Source of the DNA: Eubacterium sp.
GTDB lineage: Bacteria > Bacillota > Clostridia > Lachnospirales > Lachnospiraceae
Direction of reading: 5' to 3'
Length of the DNA: 64,000 nucleotides
Assembly: GCA_017480495.1 (NCBI GenBank)
Contig: JAFVAQ010000019.1
Span: forward strand, 1-64,000
In this document: one piece after another, positions 41,705 to 50,827 of the stretch
Numbering within the stretch: position 1 is the stretch's first letter
How the letters are laid out: every line of letters starts with the position of its first letter
Translations under genes and position numbers: made by a program
The notes under the pieces: model-generated
Database searches by the model: none
What the model was told of the DNA's origin: nothing
Seen by the model: only the letters and a program-made list of their open reading frames with translations

Positions 41705-42619
41705 TTACTTCTCTGACTGCTGATTAAACTTGAATACGATAAGACTCAAGATACCAGTGATTATAAACAGCATTACTGAAAGGGCACCACCCATACCATA
41801 GTTCTTACTGTACAGATGCTTATTAAGGTACATAATAAGTGTCATTGTAGTTCTTGTAGGTGAACCTTCACCATTTGTAAGAATCTGAGGTACATCGAAC
41901 ATCTGAAGACCACCGATAAGTGATGTAATCATAACGAAAATCATGATAGGTCTTAAGATAGGAAGTGTTATTCTAAAGAATATCTGTGTTGCGGTAGCAC
42001 CGTCAACCTCTGCTGCCTCGTAGTATGTTGTATCAATACCAAGCATACCTGCAAGAAGCAGAATAGTTGTATTACCAAACCACATAAGGAAGTTCATGAA
42101 TGCTACAAGCCATCTAGCACTGCTTGTATGTGACAAGAACTTATATGGCTCACTCAGAATGTGCATATTAACCAACATTGAGTTAATAGGACCTGAATCT
42201 GAGAATAATGCAAAGAATAACATTGCAAATGCAGATGCCATAATAAGGTTTGGTAGATAAATTACTGACTGGAAGAATGGTCTACCCTTCAGTCTAAGTG
42301 ATGGATCTGAGAACCAAGCAGCCAGTAACAGTGAAACAAGGATCTGTGGAACAAATCCCATGATCCACATGATCATTGTGTTTCCAAAATATTTAAGCAA
42401 GTCACCATTCTTAAATAGTGTCTTATAATTTTCTAATCCAATTAGGGTTGGTCCAACCTCTGTAAGACCATTTTTAAAATAATGTTCAAAGAAACTGTTG
42501 TAAATAGTTGATACCAGTGGAACAAGCTGGAATGCAATAAACACTACTACAAAAGGAATAAGGAAGAAATACCCCCAACGGTTAAAGCGTACAACGTTTC
42601 CATTCTTTTTTTTGTTCAT
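41705..42619 (-). CDS. Sugar ABC transporter permease (MalF type)
   Basis: CUT1 permease, 304 residues, six helices, EAA loop EAAEVDGATATQIFFRITLP (in part). GGAGG precedes the ATG at good spacing. An attenuator-like hairpin (42704-42739) separates it from the binding-protein gene. No ATPase gene is in the operon, so a shared ATPase encoded elsewhere is likely. Confidence 0.94.
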   Translation of the reverse strand: MNKKKNGNVVRFNRWGYFFLIPFVVVFIAFQLVPLVSTIYNSFFEHYFKNGLTEVGPTLIGLENYKTLFKNGDLLKYFGNTMIMWIMGFVPQILVSLLLAAWFSDPSLRLKGRPFFQSVIYLPNLIMASAFAMLFFALFSDSGPINSMLVNMHILSEPYKFLSHTSSARWLVAFMNFLMWFGNTTILLLAGMLGIDTTYYEAAEVDGATATQIFFRITLPILRPIMIFVMITSLIGGLQMFDVPQILTNGEGSPTRTTMTLIMYLNKHLYSKNYGMGGALSVMLFIITGILSLIVFKFNQQSEK

Positions 42620-42703
42620 TCTGCTACCTCCGCTAAACCATATTTTTGATAGTGTATAAGGATATCAAGTGATTTTATCACTCGATAAAAAATGTAAATT
42701 AAA

Positions 42704-42739
42704 GCGTGCCTAATCGGAACGAGCCCGATAAAGGCACGC
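42704..42739 (-). terminator. Attenuator hairpin between binding protein and permeases
   Basis: GCGTGCC and GGCACGC (42704-42710/42733-42739) with an inner CCGAT/ATCGG stem; TTTAATTTAC follows on the minus strand. It probably allows partial readthrough, giving more binding protein than permease. Confidence 0.7.
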
Positions 42740-42796
42740 AGTAATTTTTAATTTAGGCCAGTGACGACCTTATCAAGCAATAGCTTAGAATGAACT

Positions 42797-44245
42797 TTAG
42801 TATGAAAGCTCAGGATACTTCTCTGATACTGATGTATAGAATGCCTCAAGAGCCTCATCATATGTAGCTGTGTTGCCTTCGAAGTAATCCTTCATAGCTG
42901 CCTGGAATGACTCTGTACATCCCTGATCATACTCAGAAATGTTTGACTTGTCGATCTTGTCAGCACCTTCGCAGAACATTCCAAGTGCGTTCTGTCCGCC
43001 AAGTACGTCATCGCCATAGCTTGTATCAGCTGCCATAGCTTCCATTGCTGGCTTGTTGTTAACGAAATCATTGTCATCCTTAACGATGCCTGTCATGATC
43101 TCTTCATCTGTTGTAAGCTTTCTGATGATATCTGCAACAAGTGCTGGGTTATCTGTACCATTAGCTGCACAGATCCATGTACCACCCCAAGAGAATCCCT
43201 GAGGTCCTGTTGTAGCGCCCCAACCGCCCTGAGCGGCAATAGACTCTTCATCATCAGCTGCCATACAGAAGTCGATAAGCCAAGCTGGTCCAAAGTAAGC
43301 AAATACCTTACCATCTGGATAGAAACCTGCTGACCAGTCATCTGACCAAAGGTCACCAGTACCTGTATAACCAGCGTCTACCTGTTCCTTAGACATATCA
43401 ACCCACTTCTTGATGTTATCGTCAATTGTGATCTTTCCATCAACAACCCATGGAGTTGAAACGTTGTCTGAGAATACACGGAATGTATCGTTTGCTGTTG
43501 CTGTCATCTTGTATCCAGCGTCCTTCATGTCCTTAGCAGTAGCATTGAATGTATCCCAATCCTTAACTGCTTCCTGAACTGTATCAGGATCATCTGATCC
43601 AAGAACTTCCTTAGCTGCTTCTCTGTTGTAGATAAGTACACCAGGACATCCCTGCCATGAAACACCCTTAAGGTTTCCATCAGCGTCTGTTACGATATCC
43701 TTTGTATACTGATACTGATTAGCAAGCTCGCCATCAACGTCGATACCAAGATCAGCGATAGGCATTGTAAGATCAGTATTTACATACTTAAGAGCATAGT
43801 CAGCTTCTACGAGGAAAAGGTCAACCTTCTCATCATCAGCTGCATCAGCGTTCTCTGGAAGAACAGCATCAAGGTTGTTCTGATAAGCGTTGTCATCTGA
43901 AGGAGTTACAGTGAACTTAACTTCGATGTCACCGATCTTACCACCTGCTGTAGCATCATCTGGATCGTTAGCTTCGAATCCTGGATAATGATCTCTAAGA
44001 CGACGAGCGAACTCATCATTCCAGCACTGAATGTTAAGAACCTTACCATCAGCTGAAAGATCAGCCTCTGTAGTCTCAACAGCTTCATCAGCTGAAGCAT
44101 CATCTGTTGCGTCGTCCACAGCAGCCTCTGTTGTAGCCTCTGTAGTTGCCTCTGTTGTTTCCTCTGCCTTATCGCCACATGCTACAAGTGAAAGACCCAT
44201 AGCGAGTGCAAGTGATAAAGCCATTGCCTTTTTGAACTTCTTCAC
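42797..44245 (-). CDS. Sugar ABC transporter substrate-binding lipoprotein
   Basis: Extracellular sugar receptor of the CUT1 importer. The start is a GTG at 44245 because AAGGAGGG lies 7 nt upstream and a signal peptide begins there (KKFKKAMALSLALA). Lipobox LSLVAC gives Cys23. A TTEATTEATTEAAVDD linker (Thr/Glu/Ala, then Asp-rich) tethers the SBP family-1 domain, which has WGGTWICAAN and GGQNALGMF near the C-terminus. Length fits MalE-like proteins. The linker-coding DNA is identical over 43 nt to the truncated gene at 35165. Promoter at 44450-44478, with a leader of about 200 nt. Confidence 0.94.
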   Translation of the reverse strand: MKKFKKAMALSLALAMGLSLVACGDKAEETTEATTEATTEAAVDDATDDASADEAVETTEADLSADGKVLNIQCWNDEFARRLRDHYPGFEANDPDDATAGGKIGDIEVKFTVTPSDDNAYQNNLDAVLPENADAADDEKVDLFLVEADYALKYVNTDLTMPIADLGIDVDGELANQYQYTKDIVTDADGNLKGVSWQGCPGVLIYNREAAKEVLGSDDPDTVQEAVKDWDTFNATAKDMKDAGYKMTATANDTFRVFSDNVSTPWVVDGKITIDDNIKKWVDMSKEQVDAGYTGTGDLWSDDWSAGFYPDGKVFAYFGPAWLIDFCMAADDEESIAAQGGWGATTGPQGFSWGGTWICAANGTDNPALVADIIRKLTTDEEIMTGIVKDDNDFVNNKPAMEAMAADTSYGDDVLGGQNALGMFCEGADKIDKSNISEYDQGCTESFQAAMKDYFEGNTATYDEALEAFYTSVSEKYPELSY

Positions 44246-44449
44246 AAAAAAACCCTCCTTTTTTGTATTTGTGTGTGTCCTTGATACGTCGTATAACTTA
44301 TACTCCACTTCCTTATAATCAGAAGCCTGAAGCTTCTAAAGCCAATTCCGAGAAATACTCGTCATATTCTGTATCTTTTTGGCATATTTTCGAGCCATCC
44401 GGCTCAAATAGTATACGTCGTCACAATGTTCTAGCCACGACATAGATGT

Positions 44450-44478
44450 ATTATAGGTCATAATGAACAATTATGCAA
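44450..44478 (-). promoter_or_regulatory. Promoter of the intact sugar ABC operon
   Basis: TTGCAT (44473-44478), 17 nt, TATAAT (44450-44455) on the minus strand. The 200-nt leader carries several small hairpins and two copies of ATACGTCGT (44284-44292 and 44413-44421), the first within the palindrome ATACG-T-CGTAT, which may be regulator sites. Confidence 0.8.
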
Positions 44479-44525
44479 GCATTTTTTTTAGGTTTTAATA
44501 GTGATTTTGTACATAATAACCAAGT

Positions 44526-44555
44526 TTGCATTTAAATAGCAATTTATGTTAAACT
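44526..44555 (+). promoter_or_regulatory. Promoter of the 44605 gene
   Basis: TTGCAT (44526-44531), 18 nt, TAAACT (44550-44555) with an extended TG. It lies back to back with the sugar operon promoter in the 359-bp intergenic region (44246-44604). Confidence 0.6.
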
Positions 44556-44604
44556 TTGGCTTATAGAAAAGTACCAAAAACTAAGCAGAAAAGGCGGCTA
44601 TTTT

Positions 44605-45372
44605 ATGAGACAAATGACCAAAGACCTCGAGGAAAAACCAATTGAAAAGACTGAGGTTAGTAACCTGGATCAGGTTTCTATGACCCGAAAGGAACGTAGA
44701 AAGTATAGGAAAGAACAGATTGAAGAAACCACCAAAGATATGACTCCTTCAGAGAAAAGAAAATATCTTCTATACTACTACAAAGAAAAAATAATAATTG
44801 TTGTTGCGGCAATAGTTATTTTAACAATAGTCGGTGTATCATATTATAAGACTTCCAGACCGATCACTATTTCCTACGTTGTAGTTAATTGCCAAAACCA
44901 GATGGAATTCAATGTAGATGCTATAGAACAATACGCAAAAGACATTGGTAAGTTTGATGGCTACCAGATAAAAGGTGATACAAACGTTCAGCTTCTAAAA
45001 GAAGAATACAATTCCGAATACGAGGCCAACCCTAACAGCCAGAAGTACATAAGCTTTGAAACAATGGCAACAGCCGACTATTATGATGTTGTAATAACTA
45101 ACATGGAGGGTGCTGTATACTGTGGCGAGACAAATGTCTTCTACCCTCTTGATAAATATCTGGATGAAGAATCCTACAACAAGGTAAAGGACAAAATTGT
45201 CATCCTTAATAATATGGATGGTCAACCTGGCCAATATGCAATTGATGTTTCAGATAATGAATTCATGAAGTCCCTTAACGTCGGATATGATGACATATAC
45301 ATCGGCTTCGCAGGTGACCAGAAGGATAATCACGAGCGAAACAAGGAACTGATTAATTATCTATTCCCATAG
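44605..45372 (+). CDS. Membrane-anchored protein of unknown function
   Basis: No recognised family. A highly charged N-terminus of about 60 residues (Lys/Glu/Arg, cytoplasmic) precedes one transmembrane helix (about 65-87). An extracytoplasmic domain of about 165 residues follows, with a fold suggestive of a small periplasmic-binding-like module (ADYYDVVITNMEGA, LNVGYDDIYIGFAG). AAAAGGCGG precedes the ATG. It stands alone between its promoter and a strong bidirectional terminator, facing the ABC-F gene. Its divergent placement to the sugar operon could reflect shared control, but this is only positional. Confidence 0.7.
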   Translation: MRQMTKDLEEKPIEKTEVSNLDQVSMTRKERRKYRKEQIEETTKDMTPSEKRKYLLYYYKEKIIIVVAAIVILTIVGVSYYKTSRPITISYVVVNCQNQMEFNVDAIEQYAKDIGKFDGYQIKGDTNVQLLKEEYNSEYEANPNSQKYISFETMATADYYDVVITNMEGAVYCGETNVFYPLDKYLDEESYNKVKDKIVILNNMDGQPGQYAIDVSDNEFMKSLNVGYDDIYIGFAGDQKDNHERNKELINYLFP

Positions 45373-45382
45373 TTTTCTTTAC

Positions 45383-45454
45383 AAAAAAGAACCGTCAGTT
45401 TATACATCTGAATCACGCTACCGATTCATATATATAAACTGACGGTTCTTTTTT
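45383..45454. terminator. Bidirectional terminator with 22-bp perfect stem
   Basis: Bases 45383-45404 and 45433-45454 are exact inverse complements (AAAAAAGAACCGTC core), with an inner GAATC/GATTC pair. Tracts of A and T at both ends serve the 44605 gene and the ABC-F gene. It shares the 10-mer GACGGTTCTT with the hairpin repeats at 54.5 kb. Confidence 0.92.
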
Positions 45455-45466
45455 ATTTACATATTC

Positions 45467-47092
45467 CTACTCTGCAGTATCAAAATTCATAACTTGTCTC
45501 TTACGTGCAAGCTCATCATTCTCCAGATATTCATCATATGTACACTGCTTATCAATAAGTCCTGTGTCTGTTAACTCCATGATTCTGTTAGCTGTAGTCT
45601 GAATGAACTGGTGATCCTGGCAAGCAAAAAGTACAACGCCAGGGAACTTAATAAGTCCATTATTAAGTGATGTAATAGCCTCCATATCCAGATGGTTGGT
45701 TGGCTCATCAAGGATGAGACAGTTTGTTCCCATGATCATAAGCTTTGATAGAAGACATCTAACCTTCTCTCCTCCTGACAGAACCTTAACCTTCTTGAGT
45801 CCATCCTCGCCTCTGAAGAGCATTCTTCCAAGGAATCCTCTTACATATGTTGCATCCTTTTCTTCAGAGAACTGTGTAAGCCAGTCAACTATTACGAGAT
45901 CATTATCGAATTCCTTAGTATTATCCTTAGGGAAATATCCCTGAGAGGTTGTTACTCCCCATTTATATTCACCCTCATCTGGTTCTTCTTCTCCCGCAAG
46001 GATTTTGAAAAGCATTGTTGTAGCCTGAGTCTTAGGACCGATAAATGCTATCTTATCTTCTCTTCCTACAGTAAAGGAGATATCATCCAGAAGCTTAACT
46101 CCATCTACTGTCTTTGAAATATGTGAAACAGTAAGTACTTCATTTCCGATTTCACGATTAGGTCTGAAATCGATAAATGGATATTTACGGCTTGAAGGCT
46201 TGATCTCTTCAAGTTCGATTTTTTCAAGAGCCTTCTTACGTGATGTAGCCTGCTTTGACTTAGAAGCATTTGCAGAGAATCTCTGAATGAATTCTTTGAG
46301 CTCTTTGATCTGTTCTTCCTTCTTCTTGTTTGCTTCCTTCATCTGGCGAATCATCAGCTGACTGGACTCATACCAGAAGTCATAGTTACCTGCATATATC
46401 TGAATCTTTCCATAGTCAAGATCTGCTGTATGTGTACAAACCTTGTTAAGGAAATATCTATCGTGGCTGACAACGATTACTGTATTCTCAAAATTTATAA
46501 GGAACTCTTCCAGCCATGCTATAGCATCCATATCTAAGTGGTTGGTAGGCTCATCTAGAAGAAGTACATCAGGGTTACCAAAGAGTGCCTTTGCAAGAAG
46601 CACCTTGACCTTCAGGCTATCTTCGAGGTCGCCCATTGTTGCATAGTGATATTCTGTCTCAACGCCGAGACCATTTAGAAGGGTAGCTGCATCTACTTCA
46701 GCATTCCAACCATCCATCTCTGCGAACTCAGCCTCGAGCTCAGAGGCACGAACGCCATCTTCATCGGAGAAGTCTTCCTTCGCATATATAGCATCCTTTT
46801 CCTTCATGATGTCATACAGTCTCTGGTTACCCATGATAACTGTATCCATAACACTATACTCATCGTATTTGAAGTGGTCCTGTTCAAGGACTGACAGTCT
46901 CTCGCCCGGATCCATTGTTACGTCACCAGTTGTTGACTCCAGCTCTCCAGAAAGGATTTTCAGGAAGGTTGATTTTCCTGCTCCGTTAGCACCGATGAGT
47001 CCGTAACAGTTTCCAGGGGTAAATGTGATATTTACTTCCTCAAAGAGTGCTTTCTTTCCAAATCGTAGTGAAATATTATTTGCGCTTATCAT
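45467..47092 (-). CDS. ABC-F family ATPase (YbiT/YkpA type)
   Basis: Ribosome-associated ABC-F protein with two NBDs and no membrane part. NBD1 has Walker A GANGAGKST, a signature replaced by GDLEDSLKVK and Walker B VLLLDEPTNHLD. The linker of about 80 residues is Lys/Glu-rich (IRQMKEANKKKEEQ). NBD2 has LSGGEKVRCLLSK and LILDEPTNHLD, but its Walker A reads GPKTQATT, lacking the invariant Lys. ABC-F factors regulate translation or protect ribosomes. It is last in the 50738-45467 gene run, ending at the bidirectional terminator. No antibiotic-resistance subtype is indicated. Confidence 0.92.
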   Translation of the reverse strand: MISANNISLRFGKKALFEEVNITFTPGNCYGLIGANGAGKSTFLKILSGELESTTGDVTMDPGERLSVLEQDHFKYDEYSVMDTVIMGNQRLYDIMKEKDAIYAKEDFSDEDGVRASELEAEFAEMDGWNAEVDAATLLNGLGVETEYHYATMGDLEDSLKVKVLLAKALFGNPDVLLLDEPTNHLDMDAIAWLEEFLINFENTVIVVSHDRYFLNKVCTHTADLDYGKIQIYAGNYDFWYESSQLMIRQMKEANKKKEEQIKELKEFIQRFSANASKSKQATSRKKALEKIELEEIKPSSRKYPFIDFRPNREIGNEVLTVSHISKTVDGVKLLDDISFTVGREDKIAFIGPKTQATTMLFKILAGEEEPDEGEYKWGVTTSQGYFPKDNTKEFDNDLVIVDWLTQFSEEKDATYVRGFLGRMLFRGEDGLKKVKVLSGGEKVRCLLSKLMIMGTNCLILDEPTNHLDMEAITSLNNGLIKFPGVVLFACQDHQFIQTTANRIMELTDTGLIDKQCTYDEYLENDELARKRQVMNFDTAE

Positions 47093-47127
47093 TTTTCTCT
47101 CCTCGAATTATATTAGTCTATCTTTTA

Positions 47128-47691
47128 TTAATCTAATTCATCAATTAGTTTTTCTATAAGTCTTTTCTTGCTGTACACATCATATCCCAGCATGAAAATG
47201 TATAACATCTTGCTCAGTCTTTCGTCTTCTGACTCCGGAAGCTTCTTCTCTGTAATCTCCTTCGCCTTCACAACGCTTTGTTCTATATTGAAGTATTGAG
47301 CTTTTTCCATTTCGAACGTTTTGGTATATAGTTCGAACAGTTTTTCCTCTGTCATCGCTTCGCTCATCAGTGGTTCCATCAATTTCTGAATATCACTGAT
47401 GGACATTACATTTTTCATGTAATAGATATATATAAGAAATATCAAATGCTCCCTGGAATATCTCTTCTTAACCGGAGGAGGCATAATCTTGTTCTTCGTA
47501 TAGTTGTTAATCATAGCCTTTGTCAGAGTTTTCTCATCTTCATTTCGAAGATTGTTCTTAAGCTCTTTCTCCATGAAGGTTGTGACCTGTTCCATGAACA
47601 TTTCCTCATCTGGAATATCATCCGGATGAGCAAAATCAAGTTTTAGTTTTTCGCGTATTTCACGCTTCATCTCCTGAAGGCTCTTCTCCAT
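47128..47691 (-). CDS. DUF1836 protein
   Basis: Unknown function; DUF1836 proteins resemble MerR-like DNA-binding proteins. The central block NYTKNKIMPPPVKKRYSREHL (in part) followed by LIYIYYMKNVMSISDIQ is the family signature, a helix-turn-helix-like region. The start is placed at 47691, with GGAG 6 nt before the ATG; the ATG at 47703 is the alternative. Either way it overlaps the 3' end of the upstream CNNM gene (32-44 nt), so the two are translationally coupled. Confidence 0.8.
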   Translation of the reverse strand: MEKSLQEMKREIREKLKLDFAHPDDIPDEEMFMEQVTTFMEKELKNNLRNEDEKTLTKAMINNYTKNKIMPPPVKKRYSREHLIFLIYIYYMKNVMSISDIQKLMEPLMSEAMTEEKLFELYTKTFEMEKAQYFNIEQSVVKAKEITEKKLPESEDERLSKMLYIFMLGYDVYSKKRLIEKLIDELD

Positions 47692-48958
47692 CTTTTTCTC
47701 CATATAGTTCCACGCGTTCTACTCTGTTCTTTTCAACCTTGCGACATGTAAGTTTGATATTTCCCGCCATAACCTCGTCCCCTTCTTCAGGAAGTCTGTC
47801 CAACAGTTCTATCATAAGTCCACCAATCGAATCGTAGTTTTCAGACTCAAGGTTGCATCCTATTCTATCATTTATATCCGTCAGCTTAACTGAACCATCA
47901 ATGTGATATATTCCATTTCCAAGTTCCTTGATGAGCTCATCTTCGTCTTCATCATACTCGTCACGAATCTCGCCAACTATTTCTTCAACCAGATCTTCCA
48001 TAGTTATGAGACCTGCAGTTATTCCATATTCGTCCAGCACGATACACAGTGCTACCGAGGCGCCCTTCATATCTGCAAATATCTGAGCAGTACGCTGATA
48101 TTCATAGACGTAGACTGGTTCTCTCATTATATCCTTAACAGAGAATTTAGAGCCGCCATTTTCCATTCCTGCATATAGCATATCTTTGACATTTACTATT
48201 CCTATTATATGATCCTTAGATTCATCATAAACTGGATATCTGGAATAAGACTCTTCTCTGATAATATCAAAGATTTCTTCATAAGAAGAATTGATATCGA
48301 TACATACCATATCAGCTCTGGGAATCATTATTTCCTTCGCAACAGCATCACCAAAATCAACCACATTATTTATCATTTCTTTCTCAGAGTTTTCTATGAC
48401 ACCTTCTTCGCTGCTGACGTCTACTATCTTCAACAGCTCACTCTCTGTCATCTGATCTGGATTCTTATCCGGATCAATTCTGAGTACAAAGAATATACCT
48501 CTGCATATTATATTTAGAACCCATATCACTGGAGTAAGAATTATCATAAGAATGTAGATAGGTCCAGAAAAGAAAAGAGACATATTCAGATTATTAAGTG
48601 ATGCAATGGTCTTCGGAGTTATCTCTCCGAATATAAGAACGAAAAATGTAAGTATACCTGTTGCAAGTCCTATAAACTTACTTCCGAAGAAGTCCGTAAC
48701 CAGAACCGTCATTATAGCTGACGCAGATATATTTACTATATTATTTCCAATCAGAATTGTTGAGAGAAGCTTCGACGAATCTTCTCTCATTCTTAAAACT
48801 CTGGCTGCCGCCCTGGCTCTTCTTCCGCCCTCATCAACAACCGTCTTTAACTTATTGACACTGACCGTTGTAAGCGCTGTTTCCGCAGAGGAAAAGAACG
48901 CAGATAGCACCAGCATTATCACCAATGTGATTATTAATATTATGGAACTCGGGTCCAC
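47660..48958 (-). CDS. CNNM/CBS-pair membrane protein (HlyC/CorC family)
   Basis: Putative magnesium or divalent-cation transport or regulation. DUF21/CNNM membrane domain (about 1-190; three or four helices with FFSSAETALTTVS and FGEITPKTIA). A CBS pair follows (about 210-335; MIPRADMVCID, EIVGEIRDEYDEDED). The C-terminal CorC_HlyC domain has the YDSIGGLMIELL motif. Length 432 is standard. It follows the YerC gene by 7 bp and overlaps the DUF1836 gene. Confidence 0.93.
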   Translation of the reverse strand: MDPSSIILIITLVIMLVLSAFFSSAETALTTVSVNKLKTVVDEGGRRARAAARVLRMREDSSKLLSTILIGNNIVNISASAIMTVLVTDFFGSKFIGLATGILTFFVLIFGEITPKTIASLNNLNMSLFFSGPIYILMIILTPVIWVLNIICRGIFFVLRIDPDKNPDQMTESELLKIVDVSSEEGVIENSEKEMINNVVDFGDAVAKEIMIPRADMVCIDINSSYEEIFDIIREESYSRYPVYDESKDHIIGIVNVKDMLYAGMENGGSKFSVKDIMREPVYVYEYQRTAQIFADMKGASVALCIVLDEYGITAGLITMEDLVEEIVGEIRDEYDEDEDELIKELGNGIYHIDGSVKLTDINDRIGCNLESENYDSIGGLMIELLDRLPEEGDEVMAGNIKLTCRKVEKNRVERVELYGEKDGEEPSGDEA

Positions 48959-48965
48959 CTATATA

Positions 48966-49265
48966 TCACTCCTTGCCTTTTGTTATACCCATTCTCTCAA
49001 AAATGAAATCGCAGCTGCCATTTCCATTTCCAAGGAAACGATTGACCCTACTGATAGTAGCTGTAGATGCACCTGTCTTCTTAGCAATCTCAATATAGGT
49101 ATTATTCTGATACAGAAGCTTAGCCACTTCGAATCTTTCAGCTATTGACAATATCTCATTTGCAGTACAAATATCTTCGAAGAAGCTGTAGAACTCCTCT
49201 TTGTTTTCAAGAGTCATTATTGCTTCAAACAGATCGTCTACCGCTTGTGTATTAATACTCTTCAA
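48966..49265 (-). CDS. yerC: YerC/YecD-family TrpR-like repressor
   Basis: Small DNA-binding protein of 99 residues with the TrpR/YerC fold. The helix-turn-helix reads TYIEIAKKTGASTATISRVNRFL, with SIAERFEVAKLL before it. YerC is a putative regulator with unclear targets in Firmicutes. It sits between amylase and CNNM genes, 12 bp after the amylase stop. Confidence 0.93.
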   Translation of the reverse strand: MKSINTQAVDDLFEAIMTLENKEEFYSFFEDICTANEILSIAERFEVAKLLYQNNTYIEIAKKTGASTATISRVNRFLGNGNGSCDFIFERMGITKGKE

Positions 49266-49277
49266 ATACTAATCCCC

Positions 49278-50738
49278 CTATCTAGAAGATGGCTCCTTTC
49301 GAACCCAAACAGCTACAGCACCTCTATTAACATAGAACTCGCCGCAACCCTCATCATCTATTTTAATGTTATATTTTGCATTTCCCATAACATCAGAGAA
49401 GTAGGTACCAGCAAAATGCTTTCCTACGTACATTCTCTTAGTTCCACCTTCACCATCTGATATAACTACAGCTAGACCAGAATCTTTATGCTCTTCGTCA
49501 CCTTCTCTTGTCCAGCCTATGCAGTTAGGATGATCCAAATAATCGTGCTGTACACCATAAGCCTTAGTCTTACGAAGCTTCATCAGCTTATTCAGGAGCT
49601 GTTTCTTACCTTTGATCTTATCATGAGGTATTCCATTATAATCACCATAGAATACACAAGGATAGCCCTCCTGTCTAAGAAGGATAAGTGCATAAGCCAT
49701 AGGCTTAAACCAATCCTCTACAAAGGACTCCAGGCTCTGTCCAGGCTGTGTATCATGGTTATCTACAAATGTAACTGCCTTGATAGGATTTTCCTGAACA
49801 AGTGTTCCATTGAAGATAGTTCTCAAATCATAAGAACCGCCTGCCTTAGATGCATTATAAAGGTTGTAATGAAGTGGAACATCGAAGAGAGATGCCTCTG
49901 ACTTGATAGCATCCATATAATCATTTAAAACCTTTACATCGCCATTCCAATATTCTCCAACTGTAAACAACTCCTTTCCAGTCTGCTGTCTAATAGTGTA
50001 GAGGAAATCTCTATAAAAGGATGCCGGTATATGCTTTACTGCATCAAGTCTCATGCCATCAATGCCTGTTATATCAACGTACCATACAGCCCACTTAACC
50101 AGCTCGTCGAAAACTTCTCTATTATCAAAGTCGATATCGGCGCCCATGAGATAATCGTAGTTTCCATTTTCCAGATCTACTTCATTATTCCATTCCTTAC
50201 CGCTGAACTTGTAGATGGCCTTGGTCATACGCTCCTGATCCCAATCGATTCCATCAAAATGAGTCCAGTTCCAGGTAAAGTCAGAATACTTTCCTTTTCT
50301 ACCAGGAAAGTTAAACTTAGTCCATGCACCAATAGTCTTACCTTCACTTACCATCTGGTATCTATTGTTAGCATTGAATTCCTGAGCCGATACTTCTTCC
50401 ATCTCATCAGCACCCATCTTATGATTGAGTACTATGTCGGCATACACATTTATGCCAGCTTTTTGAAGTGCCTGAATCGCATCCAGATACTCCTTCTTAG
50501 TACCGTACTTTGTTCTAACAGAACCCTTCTGATTAAATTCTCCAAGATCATATAGATCGTAAACGGAATATCCTACATCCTCTGCGCCATTTGCACCCTT
50601 ATATGCAGGTGGGAGCCACACAGATGTAACACCTGCCTTGCTCAGCTTGGCAGCGTCCGTTGCAACAGCAGTCCACAGAGCTGGTTCGCTCTTCATATAC
50701 CATTCAAAGTATTGCATCATTATTCCATTATCCATCAT
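49278..50738 (-). CDS. Cytoplasmic alpha-amylase (GH13)
   Basis: Hydrolyses alpha-1,4-glucans such as glycogen or imported maltodextrins. The protein has no signal peptide and starts with NGIMMQYFEWY. GH13 conserved regions are ADIVLNHK, GMRLDAVKHI (nucleophile Asp), VGEYWNG (acid/base Glu) and FVDNHDTQPGQ (third acid). A C-terminal beta domain follows. This is the liquefying-type amylase layout, 486 residues. It has its own extended promoter at 50779-50807 and heads the run to yerC. Confidence 0.95.
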   Translation of the reverse strand: MMDNGIMMQYFEWYMKSEPALWTAVATDAAKLSKAGVTSVWLPPAYKGANGAEDVGYSVYDLYDLGEFNQKGSVRTKYGTKKEYLDAIQALQKAGINVYADIVLNHKMGADEMEEVSAQEFNANNRYQMVSEGKTIGAWTKFNFPGRKGKYSDFTWNWTHFDGIDWDQERMTKAIYKFSGKEWNNEVDLENGNYDYLMGADIDFDNREVFDELVKWAVWYVDITGIDGMRLDAVKHIPASFYRDFLYTIRQQTGKELFTVGEYWNGDVKVLNDYMDAIKSEASLFDVPLHYNLYNASKAGGSYDLRTIFNGTLVQENPIKAVTFVDNHDTQPGQSLESFVEDWFKPMAYALILLRQEGYPCVFYGDYNGIPHDKIKGKKQLLNKLMKLRKTKAYGVQHDYLDHPNCIGWTREGDEEHKDSGLAVVISDGEGGTKRMYVGKHFAGTYFSDVMGNAKYNIKIDDEGCGEFYVNRGAVAVWVRKEPSSR

Positions 50739-50778
50739 ACTCGCCTCCGACTATGTGTTATTTCAAGTAACGATTGCT

Positions 50779-50807
50779 ATTATAACAAATGCCCCTCTTT
50801 TCTTCAA
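50779..50807 (-). promoter_or_regulatory. Alpha-amylase operon promoter
   Basis: TTGAAG (50802-50807), 17 nt, TATAAT (50779-50784) with TG-n extension, 41 bp before the ATG. Together they are among the best matches in the window. Confidence 0.8.
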
Positions 50808-50827
50808 CCGATTAAAGTGGTAAAGCA

